NCBI GenBank assembly: GCA_002394205.1
Contig: DGTC01000027.1
Location: forward strand, 7,419 to 71,418
DNA from: Lachnospira sp. UBA4346
GTDB taxonomy: Bacteria; Bacillota; Clostridia; Lachnospirales; Lachnospiraceae
DNA: 64,000 nt
Direction of reading: 5' to 3'
The position numbers and the translations under genes were made by a program. A model generated the notes under the pieces. That model had not been told where the DNA came from. It saw nothing but the letters and a program-made list of their open reading frames with translations, and did no database searches. Shown one piece after another: positions 45,865 through 55,416 of this stretch (positions are counted from its first letter, which is position 1; every line of letters begins with the position of its first letter).

Positions 45865-46998
45865 CTAATCTTCCAATGCAGCAAGTGCTTCTACAAGTGC
45901 AAGAATTGTGAGCGACTGACCATATGCCATCGGCGCAATTAAAATATTTTTATAATGATTTGCATCATATCCCATACCTGTACCACCTGATACATTCAAT
46001 ACCGTACCGTCTTTATCAATATTCTTTAAAATTGCCTCAATGGCTTTTCGCGCCGGTTCTCTAAAGGAATCATCTAAAATACCATACTTCAAACCTTTTA
46101 AAATACCTGCTGCAATCGCTGCGCTGCCTGATACTTCTTCATAGCTGGTAGGATCATCTAATACCGTATGCCACAATCCGCTCTTACTCTGTAACTTCTT
46201 TAATGCTTCTGCCTGTGCCTTGTATACATTCAAAATATACTTTTTAAGACCTGTGTTCATCGTTCCCTTATATGCATCAATATAATCAAGAATACCTAGC
46301 GTAAACCAGCTGTTACCACGGCACCAGAAAATACCGCCGAAATTATTTTTTTCATTAAATGTCCATCCATGATAAAACAGTCCTGTCTGCTTATCACTCA
46401 AATACCGAATATGCATCATAACCTGAAAAATAGATTCATCAATCCAGTCCTGACGATGATATTTCTGTCCCATCTTATTCAGGAACAAAACAGTCATAAA
46501 AATAGTATCAATCCACATTTCATTTTCATTTAAACGAACACCCTGTCTGTCACCATTCGCACTGGTTACATGCTGAAATCCGCCCTCTTTTGTTCTTGGA
46601 AGACATTCCATCAGCCAATCCGCCCAATTAAGACACAGCTTTTCAAATTCTTTGTCCTGATAATATTCATTTAACTCTACCAACGTAAGAAGCGGTGTTG
46701 TTGTATTAATATTTTTTGAAGGAAGTCCATTGCTGATATTTTCTTTGAACCAGTCATACAGGAATTTCTTATATTCCTCGTTATCCTGCAATTTCATAAT
46801 ATTAAGCAATCCATAAAGACCAACTCCCTGTGGCCAGTCCCACTCTTTAATACCAAAATCTCGCTTAAAGAATCCGATTGCTTCTCCACCTTTTTCTAAT
46901 TCATCATTATTATCCGGTCCATCTAAATTCAACAACTTATCAATAACCAGATCTAATTTTGCCTGAATATCTGCTTTTGTCATATTTTTTGTTGCCAT
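45865..46998 (-). CDS. GH88/GH105 unsaturated rhamnogalacturonyl hydrolase
   Basis: About 377 residues from the ATG at 46998 (MATKNMTKADIQAKLD), with GAGG 6 bases upstream; an in-frame ATG seven codons earlier precedes the SD. The (alpha/alpha)6-barrel family pattern is seen in DWPQGVGLYGLL, ENEMWIDTIFMTVLFLNKMGQ (catalytic Asp region), GGIFWCRGNSWFTLGILDYI and GYDANHYKNILIAPMAYG. It lacks a signal peptide, so it should act in the cytoplasm on unsaturated galacturonyl-rhamnose released by rhamnogalacturonan lyases. Its own promoter lies upstream. Confidence 0.9.
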   Translation of the reverse strand: MATKNMTKADIQAKLDLVIDKLLNLDGPDNNDELEKGGEAIGFFKRDFGIKEWDWPQGVGLYGLLNIMKLQDNEEYKKFLYDWFKENISNGLPSKNINTTTPLLTLVELNEYYQDKEFEKLCLNWADWLMECLPRTKEGGFQHVTSANGDRQGVRLNENEMWIDTIFMTVLFLNKMGQKYHRQDWIDESIFQVMMHIRYLSDKQTGLFYHGWTFNEKNNFGGIFWCRGNSWFTLGILDYIDAYKGTMNTGLKKYILNVYKAQAEALKKLQSKSGLWHTVLDDPTSYEEVSGSAAIAAGILKGLKYGILDDSFREPARKAIEAILKNIDKDGTVLNVSGGTGMGYDANHYKNILIAPMAYGQSLTILALVEALAALED

Positions 46999-47029
46999 AT
47001 TTTTCCTCTTTCCATACACTACATTTGTC

Positions 47030-47070
47030 CGTTTTCGTATCTATGCATTATAGCAACAGACACGAAAACG
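47030..47070. promoter_or_regulatory. Inverted half-sites around the GH105 promoter -10
   Basis: CGTTTTCGT (47030-47038) and ACGAAAACG (47062-47070) are perfect inverted copies 32 bases apart centre to centre, about three helical turns, with the -10 element between them. This is a likely operator pair. No poly-T tail follows, so a terminator is unlikely. Confidence 0.55.
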
Positions 47071-47076
47071 AATCAA
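47047..47076 (-). promoter_or_regulatory. GH105 promoter
   Basis: TTGATT (47071-47076 on the minus strand), 18 bases, TATAAT (47047-47052). It lets the GH105-rhaM genes be expressed apart from the TRAP genes upstream. Confidence 0.7.
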
Positions 47077-47108
47077 GATTGTATTTATTATTTTTATATT
47101 AATTTTAT

Positions 47109-48419
47109 TTATCCTAATAATCCAAGGACTCCTGGAAGCCACATACTAAGTGCCGGAATAAATGTTACCATCAATAATGCCATTAAAATGACAATAAAGA
47201 ACGGAATCAATTTTCTTATTACTTCTTCCACCTGTAAATCAGCTACACTACAACCGACAAATAATACACTTCCTACCGGCGGCGTAATCGTACCGATTGA
47301 CAAATTCATAACAATCATAACACCAAATTGAATCGGATCCATACCAAGTGCCTTCACAACCGGGAGGAAAATTGGTGTAAAGATTAATAATGCCGGTGCC
47401 ATATCCATAAATGTACCAATAATTAATAATGTCAGGTTGATAATCAACAGAATAACAATCTTATTTCCTGAAATACTAAGCAATGCTTTACTAATTGCCT
47501 GTGGAAGTCCTGTAAATGACAATACAAAAGATAACACATTCGAAGCACCGATAATTAACATTACAATCGCTGTCATAACAGCCGTATCTACAAGAATCTT
47601 TGGAATATCCTTGAGCTTGATACTCTTATAAATAAATACTGATAAAATAAAAGCATATAATACTGCAACACCTGATGCTTCTGTCGCTGTAAAATATCCT
47701 GATAAGATACCACCAATGATAATTACAATAAGCAACAAACTTGGAATTGCTTCCCAAATTATCTTTAAAGCAGCAGAAAGTGTTAATTTTTCTGTTCTTT
47801 TTACAACATAACCGTGTTTCTTACCATAAACAAAGGCAATTGCCATACAAAGGAATGCCCACAACAATCCAGGAATCCAACCTGCCATCAAAAGTGCTGC
47901 AACGGATACGCCGCCACTTGCCGCTGAATATACAATAAATGATGCTGTCGGTGGAATTAACTGGCCTACCGGAGCTGTTGCAATATTTGCTGCTGCTGCA
48001 AACCCTTTATCATAACCGTGTTCTTCTTCCATCGGAAGCATAACACCACCAATTGCTGTTGCTGCCGCAATACCTGAACCCGAAATAGAACCAAACATTG
48101 CATTACCTGCTGCATTTGTCATTGCAAGAGAACCCGGAACTTTACCTAAAATTAATAATGCAAGATTAATTAATCGTCTTGCAATACCACCATTACTCAT
48201 TAAAAGACCTGCTAAAATAAAGAATGGAACTGCTAATAATGTAAAACTATCTATACCTGTTACCATCTTCTGTGCCGAAATGAATACACCAAATTTCGGT
48301 GTCAGGAACATAATCAATGTTGTCAGCGCAGATGCAATGATACTAAATGATACCGGCACACTAAATGCAAGCATCAGAAAGAACATAATTACTAATACGA
48401 TTGCTGCTTGTATTTCCAT
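47109..48419 (-). CDS. dctM: TRAP transporter large permease (DctM)
   Basis: 436 residues with about twelve membrane segments, the DctM length. Signature segments: FFILAGLLMSNGGIARRLINLA, GNAMFGSISGSGIAAATAIGGVMLPMEEEHGYDKGFAAA, TAPVGQLIPPTASFIVYS and TITPPVGSVLFVG. It forms the Na+-driven translocation channel of the TRAP system. It starts immediately after dctQ. Confidence 0.93.
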   Translation of the reverse strand: MEIQAAIVLVIMFFLMLAFSVPVSFSIIASALTTLIMFLTPKFGVFISAQKMVTGIDSFTLLAVPFFILAGLLMSNGGIARRLINLALLILGKVPGSLAMTNAAGNAMFGSISGSGIAAATAIGGVMLPMEEEHGYDKGFAAAANIATAPVGQLIPPTASFIVYSAASGGVSVAALLMAGWIPGLLWAFLCMAIAFVYGKKHGYVVKRTEKLTLSAALKIIWEAIPSLLLIVIIIGGILSGYFTATEASGVAVLYAFILSVFIYKSIKLKDIPKILVDTAVMTAIVMLIIGASNVLSFVLSFTGLPQAISKALLSISGNKIVILLIINLTLLIIGTFMDMAPALLIFTPIFLPVVKALGMDPIQFGVMIVMNLSIGTITPPVGSVLFVGCSVADLQVEEVIRKLIPFFIVILMALLMVTFIPALSMWLPGVLGLLG

Positions 48420-48887
48420 TTACTTCATCTCCTTTCTTGCTGCAATTAAATGAAGAATACGATTTACTCCATAAATAACCATTAACACACCACTAATTGG
48501 AACACAGATGTAATATACCTGCATTGGCAACTGCATCGCTGGTGAAATCTGACCTGCTGAATTCGCCGTTACCATCACGCCACCAATAATCATAACGCAT
48601 ACACTCAGAAGCATTACAATACATTCAATGAATAACTTCATTGCATTTTCATTCTTTGGCTGGAAGTTCTTTACCAAAAGATTAATGGATAAATGTTTAT
48701 CTTTTCCATACGCATATGGTACACCAATCATTGTTACCCAAATTAACATATAACGCAGCAATTCTTCCGTATACTTACTTGGATCTTGTAAAATAAATCT
48801 TGTAATAACCTGCCAGATACATCCCAAAACCATGCCTGCCACAAGAATCGCCAGCACCGTTTCAATTATTTTATCTAAAACTTTCAT
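48420..48887 (-). CDS. dctQ: TRAP transporter small permease (DctQ)
   Basis: 155 residues with four membrane helices. MVLGCIWQVITRFILQDPSKYTEELLRYMLIWVTMIG matches the DctQ family (R-x3-E-E-L-x-R-Y). GGAGG lies directly before the ATG. It is adjacent to dctM and completes the tripartite transporter with the binding protein upstream. Confidence 0.92.
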   Translation of the reverse strand: MKVLDKIIETVLAILVAGMVLGCIWQVITRFILQDPSKYTEELLRYMLIWVTMIGVPYAYGKDKHLSINLLVKNFQPKNENAMKLFIECIVMLLSVCVMIIGGVMVTANSAGQISPAMQLPMQVYYICVPISGVLMVIYGVNRILHLIAARKEMK

Positions 48888-48968
48888 AGACTCCTCCTTC
48901 TATATTATATTGCAGTTTTTATGCTCTATCATTTCACTGTTTGCGCTGCCTGATTTTGCATACGATTT

Positions 48969-49994
48969 TTATTTATCTGCATACTTTTGAATATCATCAT
49001 ACAGCTTCTTGTAATCATCGCCCTTTTCAAAGAAGGCTTTGTGAATTGGCTGAACTGCCTGAATTAATGCCGTCTTGTCAATATTCTTATATACATGTAC
49101 GCCCTTTGACTGAGCTTCTGCAATTGCATCATCCATCATTCCATTATACAAACTTACAAAGTTTTCGTTTGTCTTCTTAAATCCGTCCAACAGACATTGT
49201 TTCTGTTCTTGTGTTAATGAATCCCACGTTTTAGTACTAATGATATAAATATCTGGTGTAAACTGATGCTCTGTATATGTATAAGATGATACCAAATCTT
49301 CATGTCCGTCAACTGTCAATGCAAGCTCTGTATTTTCTGCACCATCAACGATACCCTGCTGTAAAGAAGCATATGTTTCGCTACCAGCCATTGGAACCGG
49401 TGTTCCACCCATCTTTTCAATCATATCCATAGAAGTTGTATTTGGCATTGAACGAATCTTAAGACCTTTCAATACAGAAGGATCTGTAACAGGCTTATCT
49501 TCTTTTAAATAAAAGTTTCTCGCACCATTTGCATAATAACCAATTGCGATAAAACCGTCCTCTTTTGTTGACTGGAACAAGTTCTGTACTTCTGTACTTT
49601 CACGCATTGCTCTGTAATAATGTTCCTGACTATTAAATAAATATGGAATTGCAAAGATTGAATACTTATCATTAAACTGTCCTAATGTATTCGCACTTAC
49701 CTTTGCCATATCAAGGATTCCTGCTTTTACCATTTCAATTTCATCTTTTTCCGAACCAAGCACTCCACTTTCGTAAATCTTTACGCTCATGTCCGCATCC
49801 TTGTCCTCCTCTACAAGGTCTGAAATGTATGCAATAGACTTTGCAATTTCTGAACCAGCTGACTGATTATGTGCCAACCTTAGCACTCTTCCACTGTCTG
49901 CTGTTACGCCGCTCACTCGAACAAATGTCACGATAACAGTTAATAACAACGCTGCAACAACCAGTATTCCCACAATTTTTTTGTATGATTTCAT
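48969..49994 (-). CDS. dctP: TRAP transporter substrate-binding protein (DctP)
   Basis: 341 residues with an N-terminal hydrophobic signal/anchor (about 8-28). DctP features: LRLAHNQSAGSEIAKSIAYISDLVEE, IRSMPNTTSMDMIEKMGGTPVPMAGSETYASLQQGIVDGAEN. The conserved Arg in KIRSMPN binds the carboxylate of the substrate, so the cargo is an acid. In this context an unsaturated rhamnogalacturonan disaccharide or a uronate is likely. It is divergent from the AraC regulator. Confidence 0.92.
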   Translation of the reverse strand: MKSYKKIVGILVVAALLLTVIVTFVRVSGVTADSGRVLRLAHNQSAGSEIAKSIAYISDLVEEDKDADMSVKIYESGVLGSEKDEIEMVKAGILDMAKVSANTLGQFNDKYSIFAIPYLFNSQEHYYRAMRESTEVQNLFQSTKEDGFIAIGYYANGARNFYLKEDKPVTDPSVLKGLKIRSMPNTTSMDMIEKMGGTPVPMAGSETYASLQQGIVDGAENTELALTVDGHEDLVSSYTYTEHQFTPDIYIISTKTWDSLTQEQKQCLLDGFKKTNENFVSLYNGMMDDAIAEAQSKGVHVYKNIDKTALIQAVQPIHKAFFEKGDDYKKLYDDIQKYADK

Positions 49995-50435
49995 ACGACT
50001 CTCCTTTCGGTGTTTCTTTGTTTTTGATGACTAAATTATAACATCCCCCTATCGGTCATTCTTATTCTATGTTGCAGTTTTAGTTTATTTTTCAAACTAT
50101 ATTGCACATATTTATATGATTTATTTTTCGATTCATATTTCTTTTTTGTAAACATAACACTTTTTCACTATGTACATTTTATTATTCATTTGCCATATTT
50201 TTCCAAAAAGTTCAGACAAAATCAACAAATCATTTATTTAAAATAAAATTTATATTTTCTATTCATAAATTTTTTGCACTATATTGCTTTTTCAATCATT
50301 TTCATATAGACTATAACATACATTCTATAGAATTATAAATTGTTTTGCAAAAGTTCAATATAGTTTTATATATTATTTCTTTACAAATATATTTAATTAT
50401 ATATTTCTTTAGCATACGAAAGTGGGGACTACGTT
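49995..50435. promoter_or_regulatory. Divergent control region between dctP and the AraC regulator
   Basis: 441 bases, very AT-rich. A TATAAT -10 for dctP lies near 50035-50040 without a good -35, as expected for activator-dependent promoters. The motif CTATRTTGC occurs at 50067-50075, 50097-50105 and 50279-50287, and an inverted relative (GTTCAATATAGT) lies near 50354-50365. A related TATATTGCAG sits near 48908-48917 before dctQ. These are candidate binding sites of the AraC protein. Confidence 0.5.
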
Positions 50436-51359
50436 ATGGACAAAATCACATTTAATGGAACGGCAAATGGCATCACCGTGGAACAGCTTGTTCGTTTTGG
50501 CGAATATAATATGAAAGTAAAACATTTTCACAGCCAATACGAAATATTCTATATCATAGAAGGCCAACGCGAATTCTTCTTTAACAACCGACAGTATATG
50601 GCTCATTCCGGTGATTTAATTCTAATCGATACCAACTTGATTCACATGACAAAATCAGCCTCCTCAAAAGATCATGGTTATAATCGTGTTATTTTCTATA
50701 TTGACTATGACAAAATGGCTTCTTTTGATGAAAAATATCCGGATTTACAATTGGTAAAATTCTTACATGCCAATTACGGCGTATATCACTTAGATGATGA
50801 GCAGCAGGCTCTATTTCTAAATATCTATCGTGATTTACGAATTTTACTGACCAATAAACCTTCCGGTTATCAGACCGGCATGGAACTTGCACTATTGTCA
50901 TGGTTTTATCAGCTTACACATTCTTTAACTGTTGATAATGAAGTCGTATTGCCATCCGCTGACACTAGTGCAAAACATAAAAATGTATATGCCATCGCAG
51001 ATTATCTGTCCGAAAACTGTGATAAAAAGATTTCTTTAGATGAATTAGCAGAACATTTTTATATGAGCAAATATTACTTATGCCGTATTTTTAAAGATGT
51101 TACCAATTATAAAATTACAGAATATATCAATATTCATCGAATTCAAAAAGCCACAACACTTCTAGAAGAAACCAATAAACCTATATCTGAAATAGCTGAT
51201 ATGTTAGGATTTGAAAGTTTAACCTACTTTGAGAAAACATTTAAAACATATATGACCATTTCTCCGCTTCGATACCGAAAGACAAAGAATTCTGTCAGCC
51301 TACAGACTGAACAATTGGGAATTTTAGATGACACAACGTTTCTTTCACGTGACCGCTAG
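50436..51359 (+). CDS. AraC family regulator of the rhamnose/pectin genes
   Basis: 307 residues. An N-terminal cupin (about 15-140; HFHSQYEIFYIIEGQREFFFNN, GDLILIDTNLIHM) binds the inducer. The C-terminal AraC domain with two helix-turn-helix units (KKISLDELAEHFYMSKYYLCRIFKDVTN; KPISEIADMLGFESLTYFEKTFKTYM) binds DNA. Its position between dctP and rhaD suggests it activates the surrounding rhamnose and TRAP genes when rhamnose or a pectin disaccharide is present. An SD-like GTGGGGA lies about 8 bases before the ATG. Confidence 0.88.
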   Translation: MDKITFNGTANGITVEQLVRFGEYNMKVKHFHSQYEIFYIIEGQREFFFNNRQYMAHSGDLILIDTNLIHMTKSASSKDHGYNRVIFYIDYDKMASFDEKYPDLQLVKFLHANYGVYHLDDEQQALFLNIYRDLRILLTNKPSGYQTGMELALLSWFYQLTHSLTVDNEVVLPSADTSAKHKNVYAIADYLSENCDKKISLDELAEHFYMSKYYLCRIFKDVTNYKITEYINIHRIQKATTLLEETNKPISEIADMLGFESLTYFEKTFKTYMTISPLRYRKTKNSVSLQTEQLGILDDTTFLSRDR

Positions 51360-51396
51360 ACACGCAAAAACATTCTATAAGAATCTTATCAGAACA

Positions 51397-51444
51397 AAAC
51401 GTGTACAGACAAGATTTTATTATAAATCTTACCTGTACACGTTT
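51397..51444. terminator. Bidirectional terminator between araC-type gene and rhaD
   Basis: AAACGTGTACAG (51397-51408) pairs with CTGTACACGTTT (51433-51444), and an inner AAGATT/AATCTT stem lies within the loop. The genes on both sides converge on it. Confidence 0.85.
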
Positions 51445-51501
51445 CTTTATATATTAGGTGGGTAATTTTAAAGATTTTTATTCTGAAGAAAATATCATTT
51501 A

Positions 51502-52326
51502 TTATTTTTCATACAGAAATTCTTCCGGTAATGTTACATGAAAATCTTTCGCTAAATCTCTGAAATTATCCGGTGTAATCGTCTGAAGTTTATCAGGTCT
51601 CATTGACAACATTTTCACAAGAATTTCTGCTGATTTTTCAGCTGTATGCATCAATCCAAATGTCAAATCGAAATCTTCTCCTGCTGCAAACATTCCATGA
51701 TGCGCCCAAATTGCAAGATCATATTTCTTCATTAATTCACTCGTTGCAACTGCAATATCACGCCCTCCCGGAACCATCCAAGGCACAACGCCGACACCAT
51801 CAGGGAATACGACCGGACACTCTGTTGCCATTTCCCACAGTTCTCTGGTAAATACCTTATCATCTAATGGCAATACAAATGTAAGGGCAATAATATTCGT
51901 TGTATGTGCATGATAAATAACACGATATTTTCCATTTGTTGCAATTTTTTTCACTTCATGATTCATCAAGTGTGAAGGGAATTCAGAAGTCGGTCTTCCG
52001 CCATTTACAAGTCCCCAAACAATCCTATACTGCTCTCCCTTATCATCAATTTCTGCAATACAAATGGAATCTTCCGGCTTAATAATGACATTTCTAAAGT
52101 ATTTGCCGCTGCCTGTTACCAGAAAATATTCTCCTGCCAGCTCCGGCACTTTCGTACCAATGGGCTGCCATTCCTTTGGCTCAAAATTCTCCTTTACAGA
52201 TGCAACCTCTTCTTCCTTCATTCGATAAGAAAGATTTCCACCATTTCGTTCATGCCAGCCCTGTTCCCAGCCGTCATTTGCCATTCTGATAAAACCTTTT
52301 ACAAATTCTGTGTCTAATACGTTCAT
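51502..52326 (-). CDS. rhaD: Rhamnulose-1-phosphate aldolase
   Basis: About 274 residues; the ATG at 52326 has GGAG 6 bases upstream. A class II aldolase that splits L-rhamnulose-1-phosphate into dihydroxyacetone phosphate and L-lactaldehyde. RhaD motifs: MANDGWEQGWHERNGGNLSYRM, VTGSGKYFRNV, YHAHTTNI (zinc His pair) and AIWAHHGMFAAG. It is the last gene of rhaB-rhaA-rhaD. Confidence 0.95.
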   Translation of the reverse strand: MNVLDTEFVKGFIRMANDGWEQGWHERNGGNLSYRMKEEEVASVKENFEPKEWQPIGTKVPELAGEYFLVTGSGKYFRNVIIKPEDSICIAEIDDKGEQYRIVWGLVNGGRPTSEFPSHLMNHEVKKIATNGKYRVIYHAHTTNIIALTFVLPLDDKVFTRELWEMATECPVVFPDGVGVVPWMVPGGRDIAVATSELMKKYDLAIWAHHGMFAAGEDFDLTFGLMHTAEKSAEILVKMLSMRPDKLQTITPDNFRDLAKDFHVTLPEEFLYEK

Positions 52327-52365
52327 TTTAATCTCCATTTCCGCAGAAGTCTCTGCATTTTATTG

Positions 52366-53619
52366 TTATCTCTTTAACAAAACATCCTTTTCATACTGTG
52401 CAACTGCATCATACCAAGTCGCATCTGCAATAACGCCACATTCTTCGCAGTACTTGTTCCAAACATCTCCAAACGGACTAACTTTCATCTCTTCCTGCAT
52501 TACCATAAGTTCTGTCAAACGGTTCTCATCCTGTAATTTCTTTAACGCTTCATGTGGTGTACACAGTGCATTTAACAATGCTTTCTGCCAACTCCGAAAA
52601 CCAACTGTCCATGCAGAAATACGATTAATGCTTGCATCAAAATAATCCAATGCCATGTATACACGGTTCAATCCATTGCAACGAACAATTTCCTTTGCCA
52701 TTTCCTTTGTCTCATCATCAAACAGCACAACATGGTCAGAATCCCAACGCACCGGTCTTGTAATATGCAACGCAATTTCTGGAAAGAAGCACAATAATGC
52801 AGGAATCTTGTCTGATACAACTTCAGTCGGATGATAATGTCCGTTATCCATTAACGGAAGTACATTGTCATGTGTTGCTGCAAATGTTAATGCAAATTCT
52901 CCCGAGCCTGCCGTGTAAGACTCTACGCCAATACCGAACACCTTTGACTCTACGCAAGGCTTTACCAGCTTCGGATCATGCGGTTCTGCAATAATCTGCT
53001 CTATCGAATCTTTATATCGCATTCTAGGTCCGAAACGATCCGCAGGTATATCCTTATATCCGTCACCTGTCCAGATATTCATTACGCAGGGAATTCCCGT
53101 TTCTTTCGCAAAATATTCTGAAATACGAATACATGCTTTGCCATGCTCAATCCAAAATTTTCTTGTTTCTTCATCCGGACTTGAAAGGGTTAGTCCGTCT
53201 TTTACCTTATCATGAGAAAAGAATGTCGGATTAAAGTCAATTCCCATATTGTGCTTTTTTGCAAATTCTACCCACTTTGCAAAATGTTTTGGTTCTAACT
53301 GATCTCTGTCTACAAAACCATCCTTTCCAAAAATCGCATAATTTGCATGAAGATTTAATTTCTTTTTACCGGGCATCAGGCTGATTGCCAGCTCTAAATC
53401 TGCCATTAACTGTTCCGGATTGGTAGCACGTCCCGGATAATCTCCTGTTGTCTGAATTCCACCTGTCAATGGACCCTCATGGTCAAATCCTAACACATCA
53501 TCTCCCTGCCAGCAGTGCAGCGATACCGGAACCTCTTTTAACTTCGCAATTGCTGCATCTGTATCAACTCCTAATTTTGCATAATACGCTTTTGCTGATT
53601 CATATCTTGTATCTGTCAT
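52366..53619 (-). CDS. rhaA: L-rhamnose isomerase
   Basis: 417 residues, full length. It converts L-rhamnose to L-rhamnulose. Family segments include VSLHCWQGDDVLGFDHEGPLTGGIQTTGDYPG, KKLNLHANYAI, MDNGHYHPTEVVSDK and RPVRWDSDHVV, which hold the metal-binding Glu, Asp and His residues. It lies between rhaB and rhaD on one strand, with 27-40-base gaps. Confidence 0.96.
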   Translation of the reverse strand: MTDTRYESAKAYYAKLGVDTDAAIAKLKEVPVSLHCWQGDDVLGFDHEGPLTGGIQTTGDYPGRATNPEQLMADLELAISLMPGKKKLNLHANYAIFGKDGFVDRDQLEPKHFAKWVEFAKKHNMGIDFNPTFFSHDKVKDGLTLSSPDEETRKFWIEHGKACIRISEYFAKETGIPCVMNIWTGDGYKDIPADRFGPRMRYKDSIEQIIAEPHDPKLVKPCVESKVFGIGVESYTAGSGEFALTFAATHDNVLPLMDNGHYHPTEVVSDKIPALLCFFPEIALHITRPVRWDSDHVVLFDDETKEMAKEIVRCNGLNRVYMALDYFDASINRISAWTVGFRSWQKALLNALCTPHEALKKLQDENRLTELMVMQEEMKVSPFGDVWNKYCEECGVIADATWYDAVAQYEKDVLLKR

Positions 53620-53752
53620 ATCATTTTCCGCCTTTCTTTTATTTTTACTATCTTTGTTCTATTTGCTCTGTTCCTTCTCACATTTTTCATTATAAATTTT
53701 ATCTATTTCGTTAAATCTATAACAATCCCCTATTTTAATGCTGCATTATGCT

Positions 53753-55144
53753 TTAATATTCTTTACATGCAAATGATAATCGCACACATTCTCTTGCCTG
53801 TGCAAGATTATCAAATACCCCCTCACTAATAAGCTGTGAAATTAAATTTCCAATTGCCGTAGCTTCAATCGGTCCTGCCAGAACTTTTTTTCCTGTGGCC
53901 TTTGCGGTTAATTCATTCAGATATACTGCATTTGCTCCGCCGCCAATTACGTGGATGCTATCATACTCTTTTCCTGTCAGCATTTCAATTTCTGCAACTG
54001 TTTTTGCATACGTATTTGCAAGACTATTGTAAATCACACTGGCTATCTGATATATTCCTACCGGAATTTCCTGTCCTGTTTCCTCACAATATTTACGAAC
54101 TTCAATTGACATATTCTCCGGTGCTAAGAAACGGTTATCATTGCAATCAACAATCGAATCAATGTGTTCCTTTGAAGCCATTTCACAAAGCTCGCCAAAA
54201 CTCATCTCCGGTGCAAGTTCTTTTCGCACACTTTGAATCATCCACAGCCCCATAATATTCTTTAAATAACGAAAACGATAATCATATCCGCCTTCATTTG
54301 TAAAATTATGTTGTCTGCTTTCCTTGGAACAATCTGCTTTCCGTAATTCTGTTCCCATCAGTGACCAGGTTCCTGAACTGATATAAATAACATCTTCTTC
54401 ATTCGTCGGAACTGCCATTACCGCCGAGCCTGTATCATGTGTTGCCGGTAATACCACTTTACAGTCAAATCCTACTTCTTCCTGAAGCTGCTGTGTTAAA
54501 TTTCCAAGCACTGTTCCCGGCATTTCAATTTTTTGAAAAATTCTCCTCGGAAACTGCATCGCATCAATCAGTTCATAATCCCAGTCTTTCGCCTCTGCAT
54601 TAACCAACTGCGTAGTTGTTGCATTGGTGTACTCTGCTGCCATCTTTCCCGATAATAAAAAATTAAAATATTCCGGAATCATTAACATTGTCTGTGCCCT
54701 TGCAAAGTCCTGCGGAAACGACTGCCGATATGCTGTCAGCTGATAAATCGTATTAAAATTCTGTTTCTGTATTCCAGTCCTTTCATACAATTTCTCTTCT
54801 GAAATTTTTTTATATACTTCTGCATCAATTCCTGTTGTCCGTCCATCACGGTATCCAACTGCATCTCCTATCATCTTATGATTTTCATCTAATAGCACAT
54901 AATCCACCGCCCATGTATCAATAGCTACACTAACCGGAATCTTTCCTATTTCTTTACACTTTTTTAGTCCTGATTTAATATGTTCAAATAAACGGTCTGC
55001 ATCCCAGCACAAATGACCATTTTTCTCTATCATTCCATTTGGGAAACGATAAATTTCTTCTATCGCCAGCCTGCCATCTTCCATATGTGCAAGGATATGT
55101 CTGCCACTGGAAGCACCGATATCTACTGCCAAAAAATACTGCAC
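53753..55144 (-). CDS. rhaB: Rhamnulokinase
   Basis: 463 residues. It phosphorylates L-rhamnulose with ATP. FGGY-type kinase motifs: LAVDIGASSGRHI at the N-terminus, SVAIDTWAVDYVLLD, ATHDTGSAVMAVPT, ISSGTWSLMGTE and IHVIGGGANAVYLNELTA. The start is GTG, with GGAGG 7 bases upstream; no in-frame ATG near it would keep the nucleotide-binding strand. It is the first gene of the rhaBAD run. Confidence 0.95.
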   Translation of the reverse strand: MQYFLAVDIGASSGRHILAHMEDGRLAIEEIYRFPNGMIEKNGHLCWDADRLFEHIKSGLKKCKEIGKIPVSVAIDTWAVDYVLLDENHKMIGDAVGYRDGRTTGIDAEVYKKISEEKLYERTGIQKQNFNTIYQLTAYRQSFPQDFARAQTMLMIPEYFNFLLSGKMAAEYTNATTTQLVNAEAKDWDYELIDAMQFPRRIFQKIEMPGTVLGNLTQQLQEEVGFDCKVVLPATHDTGSAVMAVPTNEEDVIYISSGTWSLMGTELRKADCSKESRQHNFTNEGGYDYRFRYLKNIMGLWMIQSVRKELAPEMSFGELCEMASKEHIDSIVDCNDNRFLAPENMSIEVRKYCEETGQEIPVGIYQIASVIYNSLANTYAKTVAEIEMLTGKEYDSIHVIGGGANAVYLNELTAKATGKKVLAGPIEATAIGNLISQLISEGVFDNLAQARECVRLSFACKEY

Positions 55145-55341
55145 CCTTCTTCCTCCTTCTATTTATTTTCGTTATATTTATCGTTTTTATCTACTTTCTC
55201 TATCTGTGTGTATCATATCGAAAATATAAGAAAGAAAAAAGGTCATTCTTTGGCAAAAAAAGTGTCCTTATTTGCAGAAAAGAATAACCCCATCAAAATA
55301 TGAAATCCAAAAGAATTCCGTTTTTCTTATAAAAAACAAAA

Positions 55342-55379
55342 AATCTTTCATACAAACATTTCTGTTCATACGAAAGATT
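55342..55379 (-). terminator. Hairpin terminator after the alpha/beta hydrolase
   Basis: AATCTTTC (55342-55349) pairs with GAAAGATT (55372-55379), and on the minus strand a run of T follows. It lies about 40 bases after the hydrolase gene and separates the zinc/hydrolase side from rhaB. The rest of the 272-base gap (55145-55341) holds the rhaB leader and nothing else clear. Confidence 0.75.
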
Positions 55380-55416
55380 CTTTCTCCATTTATATTTCAT
55401 TACTATAACATACTAC

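Noticed and set aside
47030..47070. Terminator between dctM and the GH105 gene
   Set aside because: The arms are 23 bases apart with a perfect -10 between and no T-run; an operator pair fits better.
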